From Rhodocyclales bacterium (GTDB lineage Bacteria; Pseudomonadota; Gammaproteobacteria; Burkholderiales; Rhodocyclaceae), in the NCBI GenBank assembly GCA_016177805.1, contig JACOUN010000067.1, positions 33,665 through 97,664 of the forward strand: a stretch of 64,000 nt of DNA, read 5' to 3'. The notes beneath the pieces were generated by a model that was given only the letters and a program-made list of their open reading frames with translations, did no database searches and was not told the DNA's origin. Shown here piece after piece: positions 12,696-19,494 of this stretch (position 1 is its first letter; the number at the start of each line of letters is the position of its first letter). A program made the position numbers and the translations under genes.

Positions 12696-13134
12696 GCTTC
12701 GCCAGCAGGCCATCGAGCCGGTTGGCGAAGGTCTGGCGGTCGGCGGCGGAAAACGCCGCCGGTCCGCCGGTTTCCACCCCGGTGCCGCGCAGGGTGTCGA
12801 GAAAGTTGCGCATCGTCAGGCGTTCTTCGATGTTGTTCGCGTCGAGCAACTCGCCGCGTGGGTCGAGTACCCGTGCGCCCTTGGCGATCACCTGTGCGGC
12901 CAGCGGGATGTCGGCGGTGATCACCAGGTCACCAGCCTCGGCTTCTTCGACGATGCGCTGATCCGCCACGTCAAATCCTGAAGGCACCTGCAACGCGCGT
13001 ATCCACGGGGAGGGCGGCACGCGCAGCATCTGGTTCGCGATCAGCGTCAGCGGCACCTGCACGCGGTTGGCGGCGCGAAAGAGTATTTCCTTGATGACGG
13101 CGGGGCAGGCGTCGGCATCGACCCAGATCTTCAT
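12676..13134 (-). CDS. UPF0178 (YaiI/YqxD) family protein
   Basis: A 152-residue cytoplasmic protein beginning [24 protein letters not shown]. This is the family signature, with the aspartate and cysteine of DADACP conserved. The family is related to PIN/NYN nucleases (also seen in [12 protein letters not shown]), but no activity is established. It is convergent with the NYN-domain gene and overlaps it by 20 bases. Its ATG at 13134 lies about 190 bases from the divergent ftrA-like gene. Confidence 0.88.
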   Translation of the reverse strand: MKIWVDADACPAVIKEILFRAANRVQVPLTLIANQMLRVPPSPWIRALQVPSGFDVADQRIVEEAEAGDLVITADIPLAAQVIAKGARVLDPRGELLDANNIEERLTMRNFLDTLRGTGVETGGPAAFSAADRQTFANRLDGLLAKLSPRRL

Positions 13135-13237
13135 GCGGTGGTCTCCAGTCGATCATGTGCCCGACGCACAGGGGCGGGCGCGCCAAGGATGGCGTACAGC
13201 GAGTTTGATCTCGCTCAAACACTATTGCGAACGACTC

Positions 13238-13252
13238 GCATTATAATTACCA
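13238..13252. promoter_or_regulatory. Putative Fur box upstream of the iron-uptake operon
   Basis: Read on the minus strand the 15 bases are TGGTAATTATAATGC, close to the 7-1-7 Fur consensus TGATAAT-N-ATTATCA (best in the left half). The site sits about 70 bases before the ftrA-like start in an AT-rich patch that looks like a promoter. Iron-dependent repression is the natural reading given the genes downstream. The right half is degenerate, so this is tentative. Confidence 0.5.
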
Positions 13253-13320
13253 TTCGTACCGTCGCCGATGATACGGCTTCCAGCTTTTCATCTTACCTAA
13301 CTGTCCCCAAAGGAATACTC

Positions 13321-13866
13321 ATGTCTCGTTTTCCCCTGCGCACACTTGTCGTGGCCTCGCTTGCCGGGCTGTCCTTCTCGGCTCAGGCCCTCGAATATCC
13401 GATCGGTACGCCCCAGCAGCGTGACGGCATGGAAATCGCGGCAGTGTATCTGCAACCGATCGACATGGAGCCGGACGGCATCATGATGAAGGCTTCCGAA
13501 GCCGACATCCACATTGAAGCCGACATCCGCGCCACTGCTGGAAACACCAATGGGTTCGAAGAGGGGAGCTGGATTCCCTATCTGACCGTCAAGTTCGAGA
13601 TTGCCAAGCTTGGCAGCAACTGGAAGCACGCGGGCGATTTCATGCCCATGGTGGCCAATGACGGTCCGCACTACGGCGACAACATCAAGCTCGATGGTCC
13701 GGGCAAGTACTCAGTCAAATACACCATCCTGCCGCCGGGTGGCAGCCATGGCAGCCATTTCGGCCGCCACACCGACCGCTTGACCGGCGTGCGTCCGTGG
13801 TTCAAGCCCATCGTGGTCGAGAACGAGTTTACCTACGTCGGCATCGGCAAGAAGGGCGGGTACTGA
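13321..13866 (+). CDS. ftrA: P19/FtrA-type periplasmic iron-binding protein
   Basis: A 181-residue periplasmic protein with a signal peptide (residues 1-23, cleaved near SAQA-LEYP). It belongs to the P19/Tpd/FetP family: EYPIGTPQQRDGMEIAAVYLQPIDM, then HIEADIRAT and WIPYLTVKFEI are typical. The family binds copper and is needed for ferrous-iron uptake with an FTR1-type permease. The ATG at 13321 was chosen because it opens a clean signal peptide after an RBS-like aaagga. The porin gene follows by one base; ftrB-, ftrC- and ftrD-like genes come next, so this is an FtrABCD-type system. Confidence 0.85.
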   Translation: MSRFPLRTLVVASLAGLSFSAQALEYPIGTPQQRDGMEIAAVYLQPIDMEPDGIMMKASEADIHIEADIRATAGNTNGFEEGSWIPYLTVKFEIAKLGSNWKHAGDFMPMVANDGPHYGDNIKLDGPGKYSVKYTILPPGGSHGSHFGRHTDRLTGVRPWFKPIVVENEFTYVGIGKKGGY

Positions 13867-13867
13867 C

Positions 13868-15346
13868 ATGGCTGCACGCATAGCGACTACGGCATTGTTG
13901 GTTGCCGCGCTCGGGGCGAGTGGCGCGAGTCATGCCGCGGGCGACCAGGACAAGCTGATGGCCCAGATGAAGCGCCTGATCGAGCGGGTCGAGAAGCTGG
14001 AGCGACGCAACAGTGAACTGGAAGCGCGCCTGGCGGGCGGCGGTTCCGCCCCGGCGCTGGCGGTGCGGGTCGAAGCGCTGGAGAAGGCAAACAAGGATCT
14101 CGCGACCGGGCTGGGCAGCGACCGCTTCAGCGAGCACGAACCGGAACTGGTGACGCGCCTGAAGGCGGTCGAGGCCCGCACCGAGGCGATCGCCGCTCCG
14201 TCGCGGCTGGCCGATGCGCTCGATGGCATCGCGGTGGAGGCCAGCGTCGCGGCGGTGGCACAGCGTGTCAACGGCGGCGCGCGCGAAGACGGCAAGCACG
14301 AGTCGCAACTGTCGTGGCGCGGTGACGTGGGCATCACCGTGCCGGCTGGCGATATCGGTCGTGGTTCGGGCGAGTTCTTCACCCAGTTGCGCGTTGGTCA
14401 GGGCGACAGCTTCACCGGTCTGAATCCGACCTTCACCGGCGCCTTCAACAGCCTCGCGTTCCAGGCCGGATCGGGTTCGGAGGAGACCTACGCCATCGTC
14501 GCGCAGGCCTGGTACCAGCTCACCACGCCAGTGGGTGAGAGCGCCAATACGCCGCACAGCCTGCAGGTGACGGTGGGCAAGATGGACCCGTTCGTGTTCT
14601 TCGACCAGAACGCGATCGCCGACAACGAAGCCGAGAAATTCCTCAACAACGTGTTCGTGCACAACCCCATACTCGACTCGGGGGGCGCGGTCGGCGCCGA
14701 CAGCTACGGGTTTACGCCCGGACTGCGCCTGGCCTACATCAATGAAAGCAACGCGCCGGAATCGTGGCAGGCGTCGGTGGCGATGTTCGGCGCGGGCGAG
14801 GGTTCGGGTTTCGGGCGCAGCTTCAGCAAGCCGTTCGTCATCGGCCAGCTCGAATACAACCGCAAGTCCTACGGTCTGGATGGCAACTATCGCATCTATG
14901 CATGGCGCAACGGCCAGTTCGAGGGCTTTGACGGTGAAAGCGGTCGCACTACCGGCTGGGGGCTGAGCGTCGACCAGCAGGTGCACCCGGACGTGACGCT
15001 GTTTGCGCGCTATGGCCAGTCGTTGTCGGGCAAGGCCGCCTTTGATCACGCGCTCACCGTCGGGACCGAGATCACCGGCAACGCATGGAACCGTGGTTCC
15101 GACAGCCTCGGCTTCGCCCTCGGGTGGTTGCGCGCGAGTGACGACTTCCGCGATGATGCGCCTTCGCTGGATGATTTCGGTTATGCCGCGCGGGGCGCCG
15201 AACAGGTCGCCGAGCTTTACTACCGCTGGTACCTGAACGAGCAGTTGTCACTGACGCCCGACCTGCAATACGTGCGCCGTCCCGCCGCCAACGGCGATGC
15301 GAAGAACGTCACCACGGTGGGGTTGCGCGCCCTCTATGCGTTCTGA
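13868..15346 (+). CDS. OprB-like outer-membrane porin in the iron operon
   Basis: A 492-residue outer-membrane protein with a signal peptide (to about ASHA, residue 23), a short coiled coil (KLMAQMKRLIERVEKLERRNSELEARL, given here only as the span at residues 27-55) and a beta-barrel. The barrel ends in a late motif, ELYYRWYLNEQLSLTPDLQYV, and a terminal phenylalanine. The C-terminal half resembles the carbohydrate-selective porin OprB family. The gene starts one base after ftrA and is followed by an internal terminator. Its place suggests it admits iron or a small iron ligand, which is inference. Confidence 0.7.
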   Translation: MAARIATTALLVAALGASGASHAAGDQDKLMAQMKRLIERVEKLERRNSELEARLAGGGSAPALAVRVEALEKANKDLATGLGSDRFSEHEPELVTRLKAVEARTEAIAAPSRLADALDGIAVEASVAAVAQRVNGGAREDGKHESQLSWRGDVGITVPAGDIGRGSGEFFTQLRVGQGDSFTGLNPTFTGAFNSLAFQAGSGSEETYAIVAQAWYQLTTPVGESANTPHSLQVTVGKMDPFVFFDQNAIADNEAEKFLNNVFVHNPILDSGGAVGADSYGFTPGLRLAYINESNAPESWQASVAMFGAGEGSGFGRSFSKPFVIGQLEYNRKSYGLDGNYRIYAWRNGQFEGFDGESGRTTGWGLSVDQQVHPDVTLFARYGQSLSGKAAFDHALTVGTEITGNAWNRGSDSLGFALGWLRASDDFRDDAPSLDDFGYAARGAEQVAELYYRWYLNEQLSLTPDLQYVRRPAANGDAKNVTTVGLRALYAF

Positions 15347-15364
15347 CCTTAAAGGCTCATCTGG

Positions 15365-15397
15365 CCCCGTCCGGCTTTGTGCCGGGTGGGGTTTTTT
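15365..15397 (+). terminator. Terminator or attenuator inside the ftr operon
   Basis: CCCC-gt-CCGGC / GCCGG-gt-GGGG around TTTGT, followed directly by six T residues, is a classic intrinsic terminator. It lies between the porin and the cupredoxin gene, so it probably makes ftrA and the porin more abundant than ftrBCD. Confidence 0.85.
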
Positions 15398-15423
15398 GCA
15401 TTTACAACCTACGGAAAACCAGC

Positions 15424-15762
15424 ATGAACTGTAAGCGATGGATGGCCCCGCTGCTATGCGCGGCGATGCTTGCCGCACCGCTCGCGGCGCGGGCGGACAT
15501 GCCGACCTTCAACATCGTGGCCGAGAACGGCCGCTTCGTTCCCGACTCGCTGACCGTGCCGGCCAATACGCGCTTTCGCCTGGTGGTGACGAATCGCAAT
15601 GCCGGGCCGGAGGAGTTCGAGACCTCCAACCCGTTCAAGGAGCTGGTGGTGGCGCCGGGGGTGACGCGCAGCACCATCTTCCCGCCGCTCAAGCCCGGCA
15701 CCTATCCGTTCTTCGGCGAGTTTCATCCCGACACCGCCACCGGCCAGTTCATCGCCGAATAG
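15424..15762 (+). CDS. ftrB: FtrB-type periplasmic cupredoxin
   Basis: A 112-residue protein with a signal peptide (to about AARA, residue 22) and a single cupredoxin-like domain (FNIVAENGRFVPDSLTVPANTRFRLVVTNRN, then FFGEFHP). Relatives include FtrB of Brucella and Bordetella and the N-terminal domain of EfeO. In FtrABCD it is thought to work with FtrA in oxidising or relaying ferrous iron to the permease. Canonical type 1 copper ligands are not all obvious, although EFHPD is conserved. It is 18 bases before ftrC. Confidence 0.8.
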   Translation: MNCKRWMAPLLCAAMLAAPLAARADMPTFNIVAENGRFVPDSLTVPANTRFRLVVTNRNAGPEEFETSNPFKELVVAPGVTRSTIFPPLKPGTYPFFGEFHPDTATGQFIAE

Positions 15763-15780
15763 CCGCGCGGGGAGACAAGC

Positions 15781-16599
15781 ATGGGAAACGCATTGTTCAT
15801 CGTGTGGCGTGAAAGCGTCGAGGCCATCCTGGTCATCAGCATTCTGTACGCGTGGATACGCGCGCGTGGCGACGAACACGTAGGGCTCAAGCATCTGTGG
15901 CTGGGGGTGAGTGGCGGGCTGGTGCTTGCCGGCGCCCTGGCGCTGGCGATGCTGGGGCTGCAGAGCCAGCTTGCCGGTGATGCGCTCGAAGTGTTCCAGG
16001 CCACCATCGTCATCCTCGCGGCGGGGCTGATTACCCACATGGTGCTGTGGATGCGCGTGCATGGACGTCATCTGCGGCGCCAGCTCGAAGCCGGGTTGGC
16101 GCGGGCGGCCGATGCCGCGGGCGGCGTGTCGGTCGCGCTGCTGACCGCCATCGCGGTCGGGCGCGAAGGTGCCGAAACGGTGCTGTTCCTCTACGGGCTG
16201 GGAATGGAGCAGTCCGGCGGCACCCTGGGGCGCATGCTCGCCGGTGCGGGGCTGGGCTTCGCCCTGGCGCTGGTGACGGCGTGGGTGATCCAGCGTGGTG
16301 CCCATTGGTTGCCGCAGCGGACCTTCTTCCGCATCACCGAGATCATCCTGCTGTTGCTCGCCGCCGCGCTGCTGGTGTCCGGCGTCGAGCGCCTGATCAA
16401 CCTGGAGATGCTGCCGCCGCTGCTGGAGCCGGTCTGGGATAGTTCGGCATTCCTGTCGGATGGAAGCACGGTGGGTGGCATCGCGGCCGCGTTCGCCGGC
16501 TATCGCGCGCAGCCGTCGCTGATGGCGCTGGTTGCATGGTTTGGTTACTGGGCGCTGGTCGCCTGGCTGGGCCGTGAGCGGGCGGGAACGCCGGCATGA
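15781..16599 (+). CDS. ftrC: FTR1-family iron permease (FtrC)
   Basis: A 272-residue inner-membrane protein with seven predicted helices and both REXXE iron-coordination motifs: R10-ESVE-14 in the first helix and R128-EGAE-132 in the fourth. This is the hallmark of FTR1/EfeU transporters, which move ferric iron produced during coupled oxidation. The ftrD gene overlaps its stop by 4 bases. Length and motif spacing are normal. Confidence 0.93.
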   Translation: MGNALFIVWRESVEAILVISILYAWIRARGDEHVGLKHLWLGVSGGLVLAGALALAMLGLQSQLAGDALEVFQATIVILAAGLITHMVLWMRVHGRHLRRQLEAGLARAADAAGGVSVALLTAIAVGREGAETVLFLYGLGMEQSGGTLGRMLAGAGLGFALALVTAWVIQRGAHWLPQRTFFRITEIILLLLAAALLVSGVERLINLEMLPPLLEPVWDSSAFLSDGSTVGGIAAAFAGYRAQPSLMALVAWFGYWALVAWLGRERAGTPA

Positions 16600-17981
16600 A
16601 TGGCTGCGTGCTCCCCGCGCCCCGCACTCCGATGCTCGCGCGCCTGGGCGATGCGATGCGCCGCCATCGCGGCTGGATCATCGGTGTTCAGTGGACGGTG
16701 CTGGTGGCCTATGTTTTCCTGGTGGTCACCCCGGCCTTCCTGCCCCTGCCCGAGTCCGGCGCGCATCTGTGGGATAACCTGACCCTGTTCGCGCAGTTTG
16801 TGTTCTGGGGCATCTGGTGGCCCTTCGTACTGGTGTCGATGATGTTGATGGGGCGGGTGTGGTGCGGGGTGTTGTGCCCGGAAGGGTTCGTGTCGGAACA
16901 GGCCTCGCGCGTCGGCCTGGGGCTGCCGGTGCCGCGCTGGATCAAGTGGGGGGGATGGCCTTTCGTCGCCTTTCTCGGCACCACCATCTACGGCCAGTTG
17001 GTGAGCGTGTATGAGTACCCGAAGGCGGCGCTGCTGGTTCTGGGCGGCTCGACCGTCGCGGCGATCGCGGTGGGGCTGGTGTATGGGCGTGGCAAGCGCG
17101 TCTGGTGCCGCCATCTGTGTCCGGTCAACGGCGTGTTCGGGCTGCTCGCCCGCCTCGCCCCGGTGCATTTCCGCACCGATCGCGATGCCTGGGAGGCGCA
17201 GTCGGCGCGGGCGGCCGTGCCGGTCAACTGCGCTCCGCTGGTCGACATCCGGCGCATGGAAAGCGCCGCCGCCTGTCACATGTGCGGGCGCTGCAGCGGT
17301 CATCGCGATGCGGTGGCGCTGGTCGGGCGCGCTCCCGGCTCAGAAGTGGTTCGGCTCGGCAGCCGCGAGGCGGACCACTGGGAAGTCCGGCTGCTGGTCT
17401 TCGGCGTGATCGGCGCGGCCATCGGCGCGTTTCAGTGGTCGGCCTCGCCGTGGTTCGTGCGCGCCAAGCTCGCCACCGCCGAGTGGCTGGTCGAGCATGA
17501 TTCCTTCGCCTTGCTCGGCAGCGACGTGCCGTGGTGGCTGCTGACCCACTATCCGGAGGCCAACGACGTGTTCACGTGGCTGGACGGGTTGATGATCCTG
17601 GCCTACATCGGCACCGCGATGGTGCTGATCGGTGGCTGGATCAGCGTCTGGCTGCGGGTGGCGGGACGCTGTCTAGGTACGCCACGCGCGCACCTGCATC
17701 TGGCCTACGCGTTGATTCCGCTGGGGGGGATGGGGGTGTTTCTCGGCCTGTCCGGGCTGACCGTGGCGCTGCTCTCTGCCGAAGGCATACGCCTGGATAA
17801 CCTCGCGCTGTTGCGTGGGGTGTTGCTGACGCTGGCATGCGTTGCCAGTCTTGTGCTGGCGGGTTTCCAGGTGCGACGTACGCCTGCGTCCGGCGCGCGC
17901 CGTGCCGCCACCCTGCTGGCGTTCGCGCTCGCGGCGGGCGGGGCGGTGATGCCGTGGGTGGTGATGTTTTATCTGTGGTAA
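16596..17981 (+). CDS. ftrD: FtrD-type membrane polyferredoxin
   Basis: A 461-residue NapH/RdxA-like membrane iron-sulfur protein. It has several transmembrane helices, two CxxxCP motifs (CGVLCPEGF and CRHLCPVNG) at the membrane face, and a ferredoxin-like CHMCGRCSG near residue 228. In FtrABCD systems the polyferredoxin is proposed to accept the electron released when Fe(II) is oxidised during transport. It overlaps ftrC by 4 bases and ends the operon. The C-terminal third is extra hydrophobic helices. Confidence 0.82.
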   Translation: MNGCVLPAPRTPMLARLGDAMRRHRGWIIGVQWTVLVAYVFLVVTPAFLPLPESGAHLWDNLTLFAQFVFWGIWWPFVLVSMMLMGRVWCGVLCPEGFVSEQASRVGLGLPVPRWIKWGGWPFVAFLGTTIYGQLVSVYEYPKAALLVLGGSTVAAIAVGLVYGRGKRVWCRHLCPVNGVFGLLARLAPVHFRTDRDAWEAQSARAAVPVNCAPLVDIRRMESAAACHMCGRCSGHRDAVALVGRAPGSEVVRLGSREADHWEVRLLVFGVIGAAIGAFQWSASPWFVRAKLATAEWLVEHDSFALLGSDVPWWLLTHYPEANDVFTWLDGLMILAYIGTAMVLIGGWISVWLRVAGRCLGTPRAHLHLAYALIPLGGMGVFLGLSGLTVALLSAEGIRLDNLALLRGVLLTLACVASLVLAGFQVRRTPASGARRAATLLAFALAAGGAVMPWVVMFYLW

Positions 17982-17999
17982 CGCGACGGGGGGGGCGGA

Positions 18000-18431
18000 C
18001 TACGCGTCGCCTGAACGCGTCTGTTGCGCCTGCGCCCACCCCGGCAGCATGAACTCCCGCTGGAGCAATTCCAGTTCAGAACGGTGAGCGGCGGCCAGCC
18101 GGCTCACCAGTTCGCGCCCCTTCGGTTGCAGATGGATCTCGACCTGGCGCCGGTCAGCCTGGCTGGGCCTGCGCTGTACCAGATCCAGCTTTTCGCAGCG
18201 ATCGAGCAAGGCCACCACGCCATGCTGCTTGGCCTGCAGCCGTTCGGCGATTTCGCCCACGGTCGCCCACTCCCTGTCCGGAAAACCCATCACGTGGAGC
18301 AGTAGCTGATACTGCAGCAATGTCACGCCCTCGGCCTGGCAAAGGTCTTCGCTGGTGCGCAGGTAGCAGCGCAGCCGATAGCGAAAATGTGACAGCCGCT
18401 CGAAATCGGCCTTCGACGGAGGGCTTGACAT
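18000..18431 (-). CDS. MarR-family transcriptional regulator
   Basis: A 143-residue regulator with the MarR winged helix: LQYQLLLHVMGFPDREWATVGEIAERL, then QHGVVALLDRCEKLDLVQRRPSQADRRQVEIHL with the wing DRR. The ATG at 18431 was preferred to an upstream TTG (18449) because it gives MSSPPSKADFERL. It is divergent from the YIP1-type gene; a 17-base near-palindrome lies between them. The ligand is unknown. Confidence 0.88.
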   Translation of the reverse strand: MSSPPSKADFERLSHFRYRLRCYLRTSEDLCQAEGVTLLQYQLLLHVMGFPDREWATVGEIAERLQAKQHGVVALLDRCEKLDLVQRRPSQADRRQVEIHLQPKGRELVSRLAAAHRSELELLQREFMLPGWAQAQQTRSGDA

Positions 18432-18459
18432 GACCTGTCCCGAAGTCAAAAATCGAATT

Positions 18460-18476
18460 ATGTCACAGCGTGATAT
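18460..18476. promoter_or_regulatory. Candidate operator between marR-like and YIP1-type genes
   Basis: ATGTCAC-agc-GTGATAT is an inverted repeat with one mismatch in the shared region of the divergent genes. MarR proteins bind palindromes of about this size, so autoregulation is plausible. No experimental match is claimed. Confidence 0.4.
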
Positions 18477-18517
18477 TGTTTCGCTGACTTTGCATGGTTT
18501 ACGACGGGAGGTGTTTC

Positions 18518-19078
18518 GTGGGTTTCATGCTGATACCGAGAATGGTCCTGGCGCCACGGGAGGTTTGGCCTGAGCTGGAGGAGCAACGCGCGGGCTTGTT
18601 CAGCGTGTTGTTCTATACGGTCTTGCCAATATCACTGCTGCCGCCCTTCATGTTCTACAACGCAGGCATTCATCATGGCGATGCGATGGTCGCCGGATGG
18701 TCGCTCAAGCCTTGGGGCGATATCGCCGCCATACTGACCGCGGGTGAGTTGATCACCATCGCCGTCATGGGATGGCTGATCAAAATCGTCGCCGGGGGGG
18801 TGGGTTCGCGGATCAGTTGCCACGATGCCTATCTGGTTGCGGCGGTGGCGCCCGTTCCGCTTTGGTTGTCCTCGCTATCGCTGTTGATCCCCGACCTTGC
18901 GCTCAATGTACTGGTCATCCTGGCGGGGTTGGGCGCTTCCTGTGCCCTGATGTATCACGGGGTGTACGCCCTGGGCGACAGCGACGAAGCGATAGAGGTC
19001 GCAAGCGTTACCCATGTGGTGATGGCGCTCTTGATGATCGCGTGGGCGCTGCTGCTGGTTCCGCTGTTGCTGGGATAG
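18518..19078 (+). CDS. YIP1-family multi-pass membrane protein
   Basis: A 186-residue protein with five predicted transmembrane segments and an N-terminal LIPRMVLAPREVWPELE, the typical opening of bacterial Yip1-domain proteins (P-x-EVW). The GTG at 18518 was chosen because a GGGAGG ribosome-binding site sits 6 to 8 bases before it; the ATG at 18494 lacks one. The function is unknown. It is divergent from the MarR regulator, which may control it. Confidence 0.75.
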   Translation: MGFMLIPRMVLAPREVWPELEEQRAGLFSVLFYTVLPISLLPPFMFYNAGIHHGDAMVAGWSLKPWGDIAAILTAGELITIAVMGWLIKIVAGGVGSRISCHDAYLVAAVAPVPLWLSSLSLLIPDLALNVLVILAGLGASCALMYHGVYALGDSDEAIEVASVTHVVMALLMIAWALLLVPLLLG

Positions 19079-19238
19079 CGTCGATCCGTTCTCCGGCGAC
19101 GGGTTGAACCTGTCGAACGTCTTGCCGCCCGTTGCGGCCGTCCATCCGCCGTCGACACACGTCCCCGGCTCCCGATGAAATTCATGAAAGGGCGAAATGA
19201 GCGGGGCGCACTCATGATGTGCGACCGATGGACTTTGC

Positions 19239-19255
19239 TGCACTGCAATAGTGCA
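19239..19255. promoter_or_regulatory. NtrC-like enhancer site upstream of nirB
   Basis: TGCACTGCAATAGTGCA is a perfect 6-5-6 inverted repeat close to the NtrC consensus TGCACC-N5-GGTGCA. It lies about 80-95 bases upstream of the sigma-54 -24 element, a normal enhancer distance. It implies nitrogen-limitation control of the nitrate assimilation operon. A weaker TGCATC...GATGCA arrangement follows at about 19280-19317. Confidence 0.65.
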
Positions 19256-19333
19256 TGCGCCCCAGGCTGGGTGTACGTCTGGTGCATCTTGTTTGTCCAA
19301 TTAAAACAACATGATGCATTCTCAGGCAAGGCC

Positions 19334-19349
19334 TGGCACGGCTCCTGCT
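19334..19349 (+). promoter_or_regulatory. Sigma-54 promoter of nirBD-nasA
   Basis: TGGCACGGCTCCTGCT has the -24 GG and -12 GC exactly 10 bases apart, with a full TGGCAC -24 box. It leaves a leader of about 135 bases before the nirB ATG. Confidence 0.75.
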
Positions 19350-19374
19350 GTATGCCCTGCGAGGCAGCAACGAT

Positions 19375-19419
19375 AGCGGTCCGGTGCCTGAGAGATCGAG
19401 GGGGCGCGCACCGGCCGCT
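19375..19419 (+). promoter_or_regulatory. Structured leader hairpin of nirBD-nasA
   Basis: AGCGG-t-CCGGTGC pairs with GCACCGG-CCGCT, a 12-bp stem with one bulged T around a 20-base loop. The 3' strand (CCGCT) can instead pair with the next AGCGG. Nitrate-assimilation leaders are often controlled by ANTAR antiterminators such as NasR/NasT, but the paired hexaloops those proteins need were not clearly seen. The rest of 19079-19494 holds the NtrC-like and sigma-54 sites and no gene. Confidence 0.4.
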
Positions 19420-19494
19420 AGCGGGTCATGCCGCATCGCGATCATCAACGCTCCATCGGCAATAACAGCGGTTCGCCGCTTGAAGGAAACCATC

